Below the pieces are notes generated by a model. The model made no database searches. It was not told the DNA's origin and saw nothing but the letters and a program-made list of their open reading frames with translations. Of a stretch of 64,000 nucleotides of DNA, positions 11,049 to 22,060 are shown one piece after another (the first letter of the stretch is position 1; each line of letters begins with the position of its first letter). A program made the translations under genes and the position numbers. Source of the DNA: Arenicola marina (lineage: Eukaryota; Annelida; Polychaeta; Arenicolidae). Location: contig OZ025253.1 of NCBI GenBank assembly GCA_964019135.1, forward strand, positions 37,250,548 to 37,314,547, read 5' to 3'.

Positions 11049-11185
11049 TGCAACATGCCGTTTTTGTGCTTATTGAGACCCCATTTTCGACATTTGACTG
11101 TTACAGTAATCTCATTTGGTCTAGGATAAGAGGGCCCAAATACACACATTTACCGGTCAGGAAATATTATTAAACATAATGTGAA
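11049..11185 (+). repeat. Direct repeat, copy 2 (~135 bp)
   Basis: Second copy of the element at 10,513-10,643, about 536 bp downstream in the same orientation. The divergence suggests an old duplication or two copies of one dispersed family. Confidence 0.6.
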
Positions 11186-11270
11186 AAGTACGATAATGGC
11201 AAAATCTCTGCTAGGGCTGCTAGGTCCAGACAGATATGTTGTGGAGGGAGGGGCGGGGGTGTGGGAGGGG

Positions 11271-11278
11271 TATATAAG
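11271..11278 (+). promoter_or_regulatory. TATA box-like sequence
   Basis: TATATAAG in a GC-rich context (GGGG before, GGAGGCGCGG after) resembles a core promoter. No recognisable gene follows before the satellite at 12.1 kb, so activity is only a guess. Confidence 0.25.
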
Positions 11279-12122
11279 GAGGCGCGGCTGCCAGATGTCC
11301 TGATACCCTCTTGGTGAGCTTGATTTAAGACATGAGGTAGGGTAGATAGATAGTAATTAACTCAAACATGGGGTGTGTAGGTGCCTGGTGGTTAGTGGAG
11401 GGCGAGAGGGATGGGGGGTGGGGGGGGGCACGTACGCTTTGGCAGCGCTTCAACCTGGCCGCCGACTAAGTTGGCCGCGGAGAAGTGTGGCGGAGGAGTG
11501 TGGCGGTGAAGGGAAGGGGAAGGGGGGAGGGGGGGGGCTAGGGATTAGCAGCATTAGCATGATGTAATTGAAAGGCAATGTGTTGTGTAATCGTGCATCC
11601 TGTTACTAGTGTTAGTGTCAGCTTAATAAATAGTTTTCACATCATCTCTTTTTTGTCTTGAAAGTAAAACCGCTTAATACCATCTCTAGCGACGTCAAAC
11701 GATTTCGCCGGCTGAAGTTTGCCTTCTGAGACAATGTACTACAAGCCACATTTTTCTGGCGTGATTCACCCAACCATACGATTATTGCACTCTCGCCTCA
11801 AGTATTTGTATTGGCCAACATGCAGTAAATCGGCGGCCAGGTCGCACGTACACTGACGGGAGGGCGGGGCGGGATGGGTGGTGGCACTTAACTTAATAGG
11901 CTGATAGCGACAGGCCACATGCGGAGAGGTGAAGTGGCTTGGGCTGGATACATTGTGGCTCCGCCACGCATCTCGATCCACGAGGCCCGGGTCTCAAAGA
12001 ATATGAGAAACCCAATGGAAATAGGTGACACGGGCCAGATTTGAAAACAGGAAAACATTTCATACAAATCCCAATTGCTTAAGAAATCCCACTTGAAATA
12101 AGAAGGTGTTTTAACTAATTAA
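11279..12122. other. No gene recognised
   Basis: G-rich stretches around 11,410-11,540, including several poly-G runs, then mixed-composition DNA leading into the satellite. Short open frames have no recognisable domain. Confidence 0.45.
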
Positions 12123-15100
12123 CCAGTTGTAACCCATCTGACAGACCCGTGGTGGGCAAGTGTCCCGTCCTACCCAATGACCAGTTGTAACCCATCTGAC
12201 AGACCCGTGGTGGGCAAGTGTCCCGTCCTGCCCATTGACCAGTTGTAACCCATCTGACAGACCCGTGGTGGGCAAGTGTCCCGTCCTACCCATTGACCAG
12301 TTGTAACCCATCTGACAGACCCTTGGTGGTCAAGTGTCCCGTCCAACCCATTGACCAGTTGTAACCCATCTGACAGACCCGTGGTGGGCAAGTGTCCCGT
12401 CCTACCCATTGACCAGTTGTAACCCATCTGACAGACCCGTGGTGGGCAAGTGTCCCGTCCTTCCCATTGACCAGTTGTAACCCATCTGACAGACCCGTGG
12501 TGGGCAAGTGTCCCGTCCTACCCATTGACCAGTTGTCAACCATCTGACAGACCCGTGGTGGTCAAGTGTCCCGTCCTACCCATTGACCAGTTGTAACCAT
12601 CTGACAGACCCGTGGTGGGCAAGTGTCCCGTCCTTCCCATTGATCAGTTGTAACCCATCTGACAGACCCGTGGTGGGCAAGAGTCCCGTCCTGCCCATTG
12701 ACCAGTTGTAACCCATCTGACAGACCCGTGGTGGGCAAGTGTCCCGTCCTACCCATTGACTAGTTGTAACCATCTGACAGACCCTTGGTGGGCAAGTGTC
12801 CCGTCTTACCTATTGACCAGTTGTAACCCATCTGACAGACCCGTGGTGGGCAAGTGTCCCGTCCTTCCCATTGACCAGTTGTAACCCATCTGACAGACCC
12901 GTGGTGGGCAAGTGTCTCGTCCTACCCATTGACCAGTTGTAACCCATCTGACAGACCCGTGGTGGGCAAGTGTCTCGTCCTACCCATTGACTAGTTGTAA
13001 CCATCTGACAGACCCGTGGTGGGCAAGTGTCTCGTCCTACCCATTGACCAGTTGTAACCATCTGACAGACCCGTGGTGGGCAAGTGTCCCGTCCTACCCA
13101 TTGACCAGTTGTAACCCATCTGACAGATCCGTGGTGGGCAAGTGTCCCGTCCTTCCCATTGACCAGTTGTAACCCATCTGACAGACCCGTGGTGGGCAAG
13201 TGTCCCGTCCTTCCCATTGACCAGTTGTAACCCATCTGACAGACCCGTGGTGGGCAAGTGTCTCGTCCTACCCATTGACCAGTTGTAACCCATCTGACAG
13301 ACCCGTGGTGGGCAAGTGTCTCGTCCTACCCATTGACCAGTTGTAACCATCTGACAGACCCGTGGTGAGCAAGTGTCTCGTCCTACCCATTGACCAGTTG
13401 TAACCATCTGACAGACCCGTGGTGGGCAAGTGTCTCGTCCTACCCATTGACCAGTTGTAACCATCTGACAGACCCGTGGTGGGCAAGTGTCCCGTCCTAC
13501 CCATTGACCAGTTGTAACCCATCTGACAGATCCGTGGTGGGCAAGTGTCCCGTCCTTCCCATTGACCAGTTGTAACCCATCTGACAGACCCGTGGTGGGC
13601 AAGAGTCCCGTCCTTCCCATTGACCAGTTGTAACCCATCTGACAGACCCGTGGTGGGCAAGTGTCCCGTCCTTCCCATTGACCAGTTGTAACCCATCTGA
13701 CAGACCCGTGGTGGGCAAGTGTCCCGTCCTACCCATTGACCAGTTGTAACCATCTGACAGACCCGTGGTGGGCAAGTGTCCCGTCCTACCCATTGACCAG
13801 TTGTAACCCATCTGACAGACCCGTGGTGGGCAAGTGTCCCGTCCTACCCATTGACTAGTTGTAACCATCTGACAGACCCTTGGTGGGCAAATGTCCCGTC
13901 TTACCCATTGACCAGTTGTAACCCATCTGACAGACCCGTGGTGGGCAAGTGTCCCGTCCTTCCCATTGACCAGTTGTAACCCATCTGACAGACCCGTGGT
14001 GGGCAAGAGTCCCGTCCTTCCCATTGACCAGTTGTAACCCATCTGACAGACCCGTGGTGGGCAAGTGTCCCGTCCTTCCCATTGACCAGTTGTAACCCAT
14101 CTGACAGACCCGTGGTGGGCAAGTGTCCCGTCCTACCCATTGACCAGTTGTAACCATCTGACAGACCCGTGGTGGGCAAGTGTCCCGTCCTACCCATTGA
14201 CCAGTTGTAACCCATCTGACAGACCCGTGGTGGGCAAGTGTCCCGTCCTACCCATTGACCAGTTGTAACCCATCTGACAGACCCGTGGTGGGCAAGTGTC
14301 TCGTCCTACCCATTGACCAGTTGTAACCATCTGACAGACCCGTGGTGGGCAAGTGTCTCGTCCTACCCATTGACCAGTTGTAACCATCTGACAGACCCGT
14401 GGTGGGCAAGTGTCCCGTCCTACCCATTGACCAGTTGTAACCCATCTGACAGATCCGTGGCGGGCAAGTGTCCCGTCCTTTCCATTGACCAGTTGTAACC
14501 CATCTGACAGACCCGTGGTGGGCAAGTGTCCCGTCCTTCCCATTGACCAGTTGTAACCCATCTGACAGACCCGTGGTGGGCAAGTGTCTCGTCCTACCCA
14601 TTGACCAGTTGTAACCCATCTGACAGACCCGTGGTGGGCAAGTGTCTCGTCCTACCCATTGACTAGTTGTAACCATCTGACAGACCCGTGGTGAGCAAGT
14701 GTCTCGTCCTACCCATTGACCAGTTGTAACCATCTGACAGACCCGTGGTGGGCAAGTGTCTCGTCCTACCCATTGACCAGTTGTAACCATCTGACAGACC
14801 CGTGGTGGGCAAGTGTCCCGTCCTACCCATTGACCAGTTGTAACCCATCTGACAGATCCGTGGTGGGCAAGTGTCCCGTCCTTCCCATTGACCAGTTGTA
14901 ACCCATCTGACAGACCCGTGGTGGGCAAGAGTCCCGTCCTTCCCATTGACCAGTTGTAACCCATCTGACAGACCCGTGGTGGGCAAGTGTCCCGTCCTTC
15001 CCATTGACCAGTTGTAACCCATCTGACAGACCCGTGGTGAGCAAGTGTCTCGTCCTACCCATTGACCAGTTGTAACCATCTGACAGACCCGTGGTGGGCA

Positions 15101-16403
15101 AGTGTCTCGTCCTACCCATTGACCAGTTGTAACCATCTGACAGACCCGTGGTGGGCAAGTGTCCCGTCCTACCCATTGACCAGTTGTAACCCATCTGACA
15201 GATCCGTGGTGGGCAAGTGTCCCGTCCTTCCCATTGACCAGTTGTAACCCATCTGACAGACCCGTGGTGGGCAAGAGTCCCGTCCTTCCCATTGACCAGT
15301 TGTAACCCATCTGACAGACTCGTGGTGGGCAAGTGTCCCGTCCTTCCCATTGACCAGTTGTAACCCATCTGACAGACCCGTGGTGGGCAAGTGTCCCGTC
15401 CTACCCATTGACCAGTTGTAACCATCTGACAGACCCGTGGTGGGCAAGTGTCCCGTCCTACCCATTGACCAGTTGTAACCCATCTGACAGACCCGTGGTG
15501 GGCAAGTGTCCCGTCCTACCCATTGACTAGTTGTAACCATCTGACAGACCCTTGGTGGGCAAATGTCCCGTCTTACCCATTGACCAGTTGTAACCCATCT
15601 GACAGACCCGTGGTGGGCAAGTGTCCCGTCCTTCCCATTGACCAGTTGTAACCCATCTGACAGACCCGTGGTGGGCAAGAGTCCCGTCCTTCCCATTGAC
15701 CAGTTGTAACCCATCTGACAGACCCGTGGTGGGCAAGTGTCCCGTCCTTCCCATTGACCAGTTGTAACCCATCTGACAGACCCGTGGTGGGCAAGTGTCC
15801 CGTCCTACCCATTGACCAGTTGTAACCATCTGACAGACCCGTGGTGGGCAAGTGTCCCGTCCTACCCATTGACCAGTTGTAACCCATCTGACAGACCCGT
15901 GGTGGGCAAGTGTCCCGTCCTACCCATTGACCAGTTGTAACCCATCTGACAGACCCGTGGTGGGCAAGTGTCCCGTCCTACCCATTGACCAGTTGTAACC
16001 ATCTGACAGACCCGTGGTGGTCAAGTGTCCCGTCCTGCCCATTGACCAGTTGTCAACCATCTGACAGACCCGTGGTGGGCAAGTGTCCTGTCCAACCCAT
16101 TGACCAGTTGTCAACCATCTGACAGACCCTCGATGGGCAAGTGTCCCGTCCTGTCCATTGACCAGTTGTAACCCATCTGACGGACCCGTGGTGGGCAAGT
16201 GTCCCGTCCTACCCATTGACCAGTTGTAACCATCTGACAGACCCGTGGTGGGCAAGTGTTCCGTCCTGCCCATTGACCAGTTGTCAACCATCTGACAGAC
16301 CCGTGGTGGGCTCCCGTCCTGCCCATTGACCAGTTGTAGCCCATCTGACAGACCCGTGGTGGGCAAGTGTTGACCAGTTGTAACCATCTGACAGACCCGT
16401 GGT
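12123..16403 (+). repeat. 57/58-bp satellite array, ~74 units, with higher-order structure
   Basis: Head-to-tail units starting CCAGTTGTAACCCATCTGAC and including AGACCCGTGGTGGGCAAGTG and TCCCGTCCTACCCATTGA. Units are 58 bp, or 57 bp where AACCCATC becomes AACCATC. Shared variants (a TAGTTG for CAGTTG change, TCTCGTCC for TCCCGTCC, AAGAGTCC, GATCCGTGG) recur in the same order 1,672 bp apart, for example 12,991-14,215 versus 14,663-15,887. That equals 29 units (19 of 58 bp plus 10 of 57 bp). Shorter shared periods of 1,326 and 346 bp also occur. Units become irregular and truncated after about 16,300. Open frames on both strands are by-products of the repeat. Confidence 0.97.
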
Positions 16404-16560
16404 GACGTCAAAGGGGCCCATCCTGGCCGGTAATTAATTATCGTCAATCTAAGAGACCCGTCACCCGTAGGGTACATTCATGGTGTTCATCCCTACCGTA
16501 GACCCTTTCGTAATGTGGTTTATGATTTAACCGTTGTCCGATATAGAAGCCGGAGTTTAA
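16404..16560. other. Spacer between two tandem arrays
   Basis: Short non-repetitive stretch between the 58-bp array and the next array; nothing recognised. Confidence 0.5.
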
Positions 16561-17080
16561 TCGTCATCCGAGGGATCGAATATGTAGCCATTGGGTCCAA
16601 TACTGAATCTCGGAGTCGAATCAGAACCACAGGGATCCAATCAAGATCCGAGGGGTCTAATAAGATACAATTCTGATGTCAACGGTCTAGATCCGTATGA
16701 TCGAACGGGATCCGGTCGAATCGAGATCCGTAGGATCGGGGTCGACCCTAGACATCCATGGATCCCGATTCGACCATGTCGAATGCAGCATCTGGATCCC
16801 GATGTGCTCGACTCCTTCTCGATTCGATCCCTCGGATCCCAATTCAAACCCTCGGATCCCGATTCGACTCCGGAACCCGATTTTACCATACTTGTCTGTC
16901 CTACCACTCCCGAGTGGCCCCTCCGGACCTCGATTGCTTTAGATCCGATTGTACCCTATGAATCCCGATGAAACCCTACCTATCCCTATTCGACTGATCG
17001 GATCCCGATTCCACTGATCTCGATTTGCACATCAAATACCTATTTGACCCCTCGGATCACGATTGACCCCCATGCTCTGC
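16561..17080. repeat. GGATCC-rich minisatellite with orientation switch
   Basis: Degenerate units of about 17-21 bp built on GGATCCCGATTCGACCC. Up to about 16,735 the units read in the reverse sense (for example GTCGAATCGAGATCCG); from about 16,750 onward they read in the forward sense. The array is therefore an inverted pair of arrays meeting near 16,740. Confidence 0.75.
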
Positions 17081-18119
17081 CGGATCTCCATGTGCCTGCC
17101 GTCCCGGGTCATTAGCCAATGATTTTGGCGTATGTGTACACCGGAAATATTTGTACAAATGTCTAATTCTACTTGGAACTATGTCAAAATGAATTGCGCA
17201 TGTGTACAATTGATTTGGACATATATGTGCACACATTTAAAGATATTGGCAAAGCCTTCACGTTGCCTAGCCGACCCTGACTATGCCACCCTTTTCTGGC
17301 TTGTAAATGGCTTTTGCAAATTGAATTTCCCGCCATGTTTTTGGGCGCGCGGCAACAGACCGTTGGCTGGGGTCGGTGCGTCCACCAGTGTAACCTACAT
17401 CAATGTGCGCGGCGTCCGTGAATGGATCCAGCCCACTAAATGACCTCGTTCCATGGAATGCTATGTATTTAAGTTGCATGTAGTGACAGTCACATCAAGT
17501 CGTCTGGTTCAGATCACTTCACACCTCGCGCTAATCTGGCAGCCTCAAAAGTAGCCTGCCCAGCATTGCTCGTACCCACATGCGCCGCAAAGCGACGAGT
17601 GAAAGGGGGGTGGGGGGACATGCGGAGGGGGTATTATACAATATTTGGTTCACTTCACTATGAAACCTAAAGCTCTATCCAAAGGAAAGGGGTTACCCCC
17701 CCCCCGCCTCCCCCTAGGAAACACAGCAACCGTAACCCTATACGTGTTGCGGAAATACATTACATTAGGTTAGTCACCTGGAATCGAACATCCACGTCTT
17801 CGAAATTGTTTGGTTTGGCCGTAGAAGCGTTCTAGCTATTGATTTGGATGATTTGTGACGTTTTTAATTAACCGCCATCAGTGATGAACAAGATTATGTG
17901 TTAATGTTAAAACAGCCGGGTGCATGCGGGCCTGTAGGACGTCAGCCGCCAGCCAGGCTGGGCTGGGATCAGAGCTAGGTCAGGCTGACTGCCTGCGTAT
18001 CTGGATTGTTACACGGGCCGGGCTAATGGATCCTGCAGTCGCAATACGTGGGGTACTTTGTCTCAGGTGTCGCGCGCGACGAACCTACATTTCAATTGCT
18101 AAAGGTCCGGACTTTCTCT
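17081..18119. other. No gene recognised
   Basis: Mixed composition; a poly-C tract near 17,696-17,705. A 103-codon plus-strand frame at 17,132-17,443 and its antisense frame have no recognisable domain. Confidence 0.45.
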
Positions 18120-18121
18120 AA

Positions 18122-18225
18122 CACTAGCCGCCTAGCGTCTAGCGTTCGTAGTAATAAGCGAAAGAAATAACAGTATGACAGTATTTTGTTTTATACGTCA
18201 AATAGTAGCAGGCAGTAGGTAGACA
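18122..18225 (+). repeat. Direct repeat, copy 1
   Basis: Starts ACTAGCCGCC and continues through AATAAGCGAAAGAAATAACA and TAGTAGCAGGCAG to GTAGAC. It matches 19,100-19,231, where the copy has about 20 extra bases near its start and a few insertions. Confidence 0.7.
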
Positions 18226-19099
18226 TTGGGCAGAAATAATATTGATAATTATATTGACATAAATTGAGACCGGGAGTTACGGAATAACGGGACATAAATG
18301 TTAAGGATATTTAAACCCTGTGCAATTATTGTGCATCCAGTACAGAATACTCAAATTGCGGCTAAAACACGATAATAAACGAATATCAGTCCAGTAAAAC
18401 TAAGCCCCAAGCTCATACATTGATTGAGTAAAAAAAAAGGGTTGTTTGGATTAAAAAAGGGGCTGTTTCCCGTCCGTTGTTCGTCATTTAACGTAGTACT
18501 ACTACCTTCAGTGGATAGAATCTGCCTGACGTCCTGGTTGATCTATAGAATTGACGTGTAGTCCGTTTAACCATCCTGTAAAATTGGACCAAAGATCAAA
18601 AAGATCAAATCAATTCAAATAGGCATGGTTCCCCGGGCAGAGTTCGTTCACTTGCTACTGATGGGAAGTTGTGAGCGCGAGACAGTACGGGATTTGTTTG
18701 CTTTGATGACGGTTCGGGCGATAAGGCGTTGGGAGAAATATTATTACTGTTGGCGCCAAGCCAAGTAGCCCGCCGCTAATCACCCGAAAGCGATATTATG
18801 CGCGGGATAAGGTGATAAGCACCGAGCGGTGGTGTTGACACATGCGATAGCGTTGACACATCTAAGAGCGACAATTTTGATACATCCAAGGCGGACCATG
18901 GTTTGGTTGGATATACGTTCAAGGCGGCTGCTGGTCCCAATGTGCTCTTGCATATGCAGCGGCATAGTGGGACAGACAGCTTAATCTTATAAGTATAGAA
19001 ATGCAGGGTCTCGCAGCCTGAGCCTAGCCAGGCCTGTCTCCGGATTTCGTCGGCCCGCTGGTTTGAACACTGCGATCATCAGGAACGGACCATATTATG
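18226..19099. other. DNA between two direct repeats
   Basis: About 870 bp with no recognisable coding frame. The flanking repeats invite comparison with a small element, but no reverse transcriptase, transposase or tRNA primer site was seen. Confidence 0.4.
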
Positions 19100-19231
19100 C
19101 TACTAGCCGCCCCGCTCGCTCCGTTCGCGGGACGTCTAGCGTTTGTAGTAGGTAATAAGCGAAAGAAATAACAGTATGACAGTAGGCCTATTTTGTTTTA
19201 TACGCCAAATAGTAGCAGGCAGAAGGTAGAC
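19100..19231 (+). repeat. Direct repeat, copy 2
   Basis: Second copy of the segment at 18,122-18,225, same orientation, about 980 bp downstream. Confidence 0.7.
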
Positions 19232-19965
19232 GCCCCTTTTCTATTGCAAAACGAGAATGCAAAGTGCAAAACAACCCCATTTCCTATATCTCATTTGCAT
19301 GTGGTGACTCGCGCCCTGAAAACGGACAACCAGGCAGGGTGGGGGCGGGTGTCGGGGTGTGGGGGTGGAGAGTCGGGCGACCGCGTGCTAGCGTGGCCTT
19401 GAAAGTTACAGACGGGTTGACTGCTGCTGCTTGTAGGGTGCGAAAGCGTACACACGGCGAACGACTGAGTCCCGCCATTTCGGTACCAACGGAGGGCATA
19501 GAACTGTTAGATAGAGTTGGGACAGATATCAAATCTGGCGCCCCAAACCTTTCTACAAGCAGCTTCGGTGCTCGACCCCAAGACATCAATCAAGCTAGGC
19601 GCAATGTTACCAAGCCTGCCTATAGATATAAGCAGACTGTGCGCGCCCCGTGATAAGTTAAGAGAGTGGCCTGGCAATATAGATGGACCCCGTGAGGAGG
19701 GGGGGCATTATTACACACAACTGGTGGGGGGCGGGATGGGGGGGGGGGGGTGGTCCCCGGGTGCCCCTGAGAGGGGGGCGGGGGCCATTATTACACACAC
19801 CTGGCGGGGAGTCGGGGAGGGGGGGGGGTGCCCCTGAATGTCTGAGAGCGGACATTAAAAGAATGTTGTTGTTTGCTAAACTGATTTTCCGATATATGTG
19901 TTCTAGTCCTAGATTGGAAATAATTTCGAGCGATTAATAGCCGGATGTAGCTATATATATACAGG
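19232..19965. other. Low-complexity, poly-G tracts
   Basis: Contains a duplicated GGGGGCATTATTACACACAACTGG-like block (about 19,700 and 19,780) embedded in poly-G runs. Reading frames here are shaped by the G-runs and not credible genes. Confidence 0.4.
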
Positions 19966-19969
19966 TGCT

Positions 19970-20135
19970 TTTCAAGCCACGCTCGACTAATATGTTTTGT
20001 CTCCTCATTTCCCAAACATCAACGCCATACGGCACTGATGGGTGAATAAGATCTTTCATTTTACGCGGGAGACCAAGATTAAATATTGCTATCATCAGCG
20101 CCACATGGAGTTGTCGTAAAACATACGAATTATAA
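19970..20135 (-). mobile_element. Possible LINE RT fragment
   Basis: A minus-strand frame contains ALMIAIFNLGLP then DLIHPSVPYGVDVWE, resembling the conserved region of LINE reverse transcriptases just before the C-terminal domain (an F..L..P..YG.EVWG block). The fragment is short and isolated, so this is tentative. Confidence 0.35.
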
Positions 20136-20141
20136 GACATC

Positions 20142-20562
20142 AGCCCAAGTCCATGCATCCAACCCATACGATGTATTACCCAGGAAACAGTGTTGATTAT
20201 TGTCAGTAATAAATTTTCATTCAAATATAAAGCTGTGGTTCCTGTAAGCGAATGGTTGACAGCCACGGCCCAGGCATTGCTCACGAGCCTCGGTTCGAGT
20301 GGGCTCAGATAACTACGGCCTAGCCATTCCTTGCGAGTCTCCGTTTGAGTGGGCCGGGGTTGTTCGCTGATAACTGCGGCCTACCCATGGCTCACGAGCC
20401 TGAACTCGTGTGGGCCGGGGTTACCACATTTTAACTCCGGCCTGCTGTCTCTGCATCGCGCCACATCTGGTTTCCCGTGTCGGCCAGGCCATTTAAATTT
20501 TTGGCGCGAACGCGTGATTCCGGAGATTTCGTTATTCCGGTTTCAAATAATTCGGTGTTTGA
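20142..20562 (-). repeat. Copy B of the ~420-bp inverted dispersed repeat
   Basis: Reverse complement of 6,966-7,386 with high identity, including the tandem 58-60 bp units and the GACAATAATCAACACTG tail. An additional block at 20,656-20,703 matches 6,829-6,874. The two copies enclose 12.8 kb that includes the satellite array. Confidence 0.75.
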
Positions 20563-20727
20563 CCTGGCGGGAAGAAAATACTTCGATTTATTTTTTTAAC
20601 TTGCACGCTTTTTCTGGCCAAATTTATTCGATCAGCGCCAGCCGCGTCACTATACGTTGCAACACCGCAAAGACAGCAAATGCTGCCTGGCTCTAACGGC
20701 ACCCTGTGATAAGTTAGAGACAGACCT

Positions 20728-20952
20728 CAGGGGCGGATCCAGAAAAATCTGGGCCGGTTTTAACGTCGAATCCAGATATGCTGAATAGGGGGTGGGGGGC
20801 GGTTTTAACGTCGAATCCAGATATGCTGAATAGGGAGGGGGGGGCCGGTTTTGGATTTCATATTTTAAACGGTATCAATTATATAAACGTCGGCCCTAAA
20901 AAGGGGGGGGGGGGCTCGGGGCCTGGTCGGTCCCCCTCTGGATCCGCCCCTG
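20728..20952. mobile_element. hAT-like MITE (225 bp)
   Basis: Perfect 15-bp terminal inverted repeats CAGGGGCGGATCCAG / CTGGATCCGCCCCTG enclose 195 bp. The inside holds a ~46-bp tandem duplicate around TTTTAACGTCGAATCC and a poly-G run. CAGGGG ends are typical of hAT-type non-autonomous elements, but I see no clear 8-bp target duplication. Confidence 0.6.
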
Positions 20953-21158
20953 GGCCTGGTAGGTCTAAACCAAGCATATGAAGAATGAAAGAAAAGTACG
21001 CGATTTTGTGGTCATCAAGAGAGAGACTATTTTGGTAAATAATAACCTTCATAAGTAGCCACTGACGCACTTATGCAAGGTATATAGGAAGAAGCCAGCT
21101 GATTGGGATCTTCGGGCGTGAGAATCACGGGACTAAAGGAAAGAAAACAACTGATGTT

Positions 21159-21240
21159 CAGTCTCAGATGGGCACATTGAGAGACAATGTTTCTCCTCTG
21201 GAAAAAGAGAGAAACATCCGAAAAACGGATAATTTGGGCG
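21159..21240 (+). repeat. Dispersed repeat, copy 2 (partner 9,042-9,133)
   Basis: Shares CAGTCTCAGATGGGCACA and the TTTGGGCG end with the copy at 9 kb; a poly-C tract follows at about 21,288. Confidence 0.6.
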
Positions 21241-21383
21241 GGAGGTAGGAGGGGTAAGGGGCCCCACTGCGTATACAATGCTCCTACCCCCCCCCCCCCC
21301 TCCCCTCCTCCACTGTTTAAATGTTCCTCAGACCTGTGCACTGGCTTGTCCCAAATTGTACTATACATGGGCCAGGCGATACA

Positions 21384-22060
21384 CGATATAAATTAGCAAT
21401 TTCCAGATTCATGGTTATTTAATATCAAAATTCCCAGTTCACGACTAATGAAAATCCTTGATCACGACGGTTTGCCAATACCCCATTCCCAGTTCACAAA
21501 CAATTATTTGCCTCAATCCCAGTTCACGGTGAAATGAAAACCCCATTCACCAAGAATTGAAATACCTCGGAATGTATGATATAAACTGGCGACTTCTCAA
21601 TTTATAATTCATGGTTATGTAATGTTAACATTCTCAGTTCATGATGAACAAAAATCCCTGATCACGACGATCGGTTCATATCCCATTCCCAGTTCACGAA
21701 GAATTATTTTCCCCGTTTTCGGTTCATGATGAAATGAAAAGCCCATTTCCGAGGAACAGAAGTACCCTTGCCCCCCCCCCCCCCCGCCCTCGCTAAGATC
21801 ACGAAACACACCCATGATGACCGTCCACATAGGGGGGGGGGGGTGCTCGTGTTACCAGATCACGAAAAATTATTATCTTTATTTCCAGGTCACGATGAAT
21901 TAAAAGCAGAACCCTCCGTATGCAAGGGAAGGGCGGATAAATGATATAAACTGCCGATTTCCCAATTCACAGTTGTTAATATTAAAATATTATAATTCCC
22001 AGTTCACGAACAATTCATGCTAAAATCAAGTGACCATTCCCGAGGAAGGGAAAGCCCGTG
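21384..22060 (+). repeat. ~195-bp degenerate tandem repeat, three copies
   Basis: Copies start at about 21,384, 21,579 and 21,944 with GATATAAA(T/C)T. Each contains several CCAGTTCACGA motifs spaced 40-60 bp apart and a CCATTCCCGAGGAA-like end near poly-C. The copies are strongly diverged; two poly-C/poly-G tracts interrupt the second unit. Confidence 0.65.

Noticed and set aside
12123-16403. CRISPR-like array or repeat-protein gene
   Set aside because: Units abut without variable spacers, so it is not CRISPR; frames drift with the 57/58-bp units and no start or domain is present.
18122-19231. LTR pair of a small retroelement
   Set aside because: No primer site, polypurine tract, TG/CA ends or target duplication; left as direct repeats.
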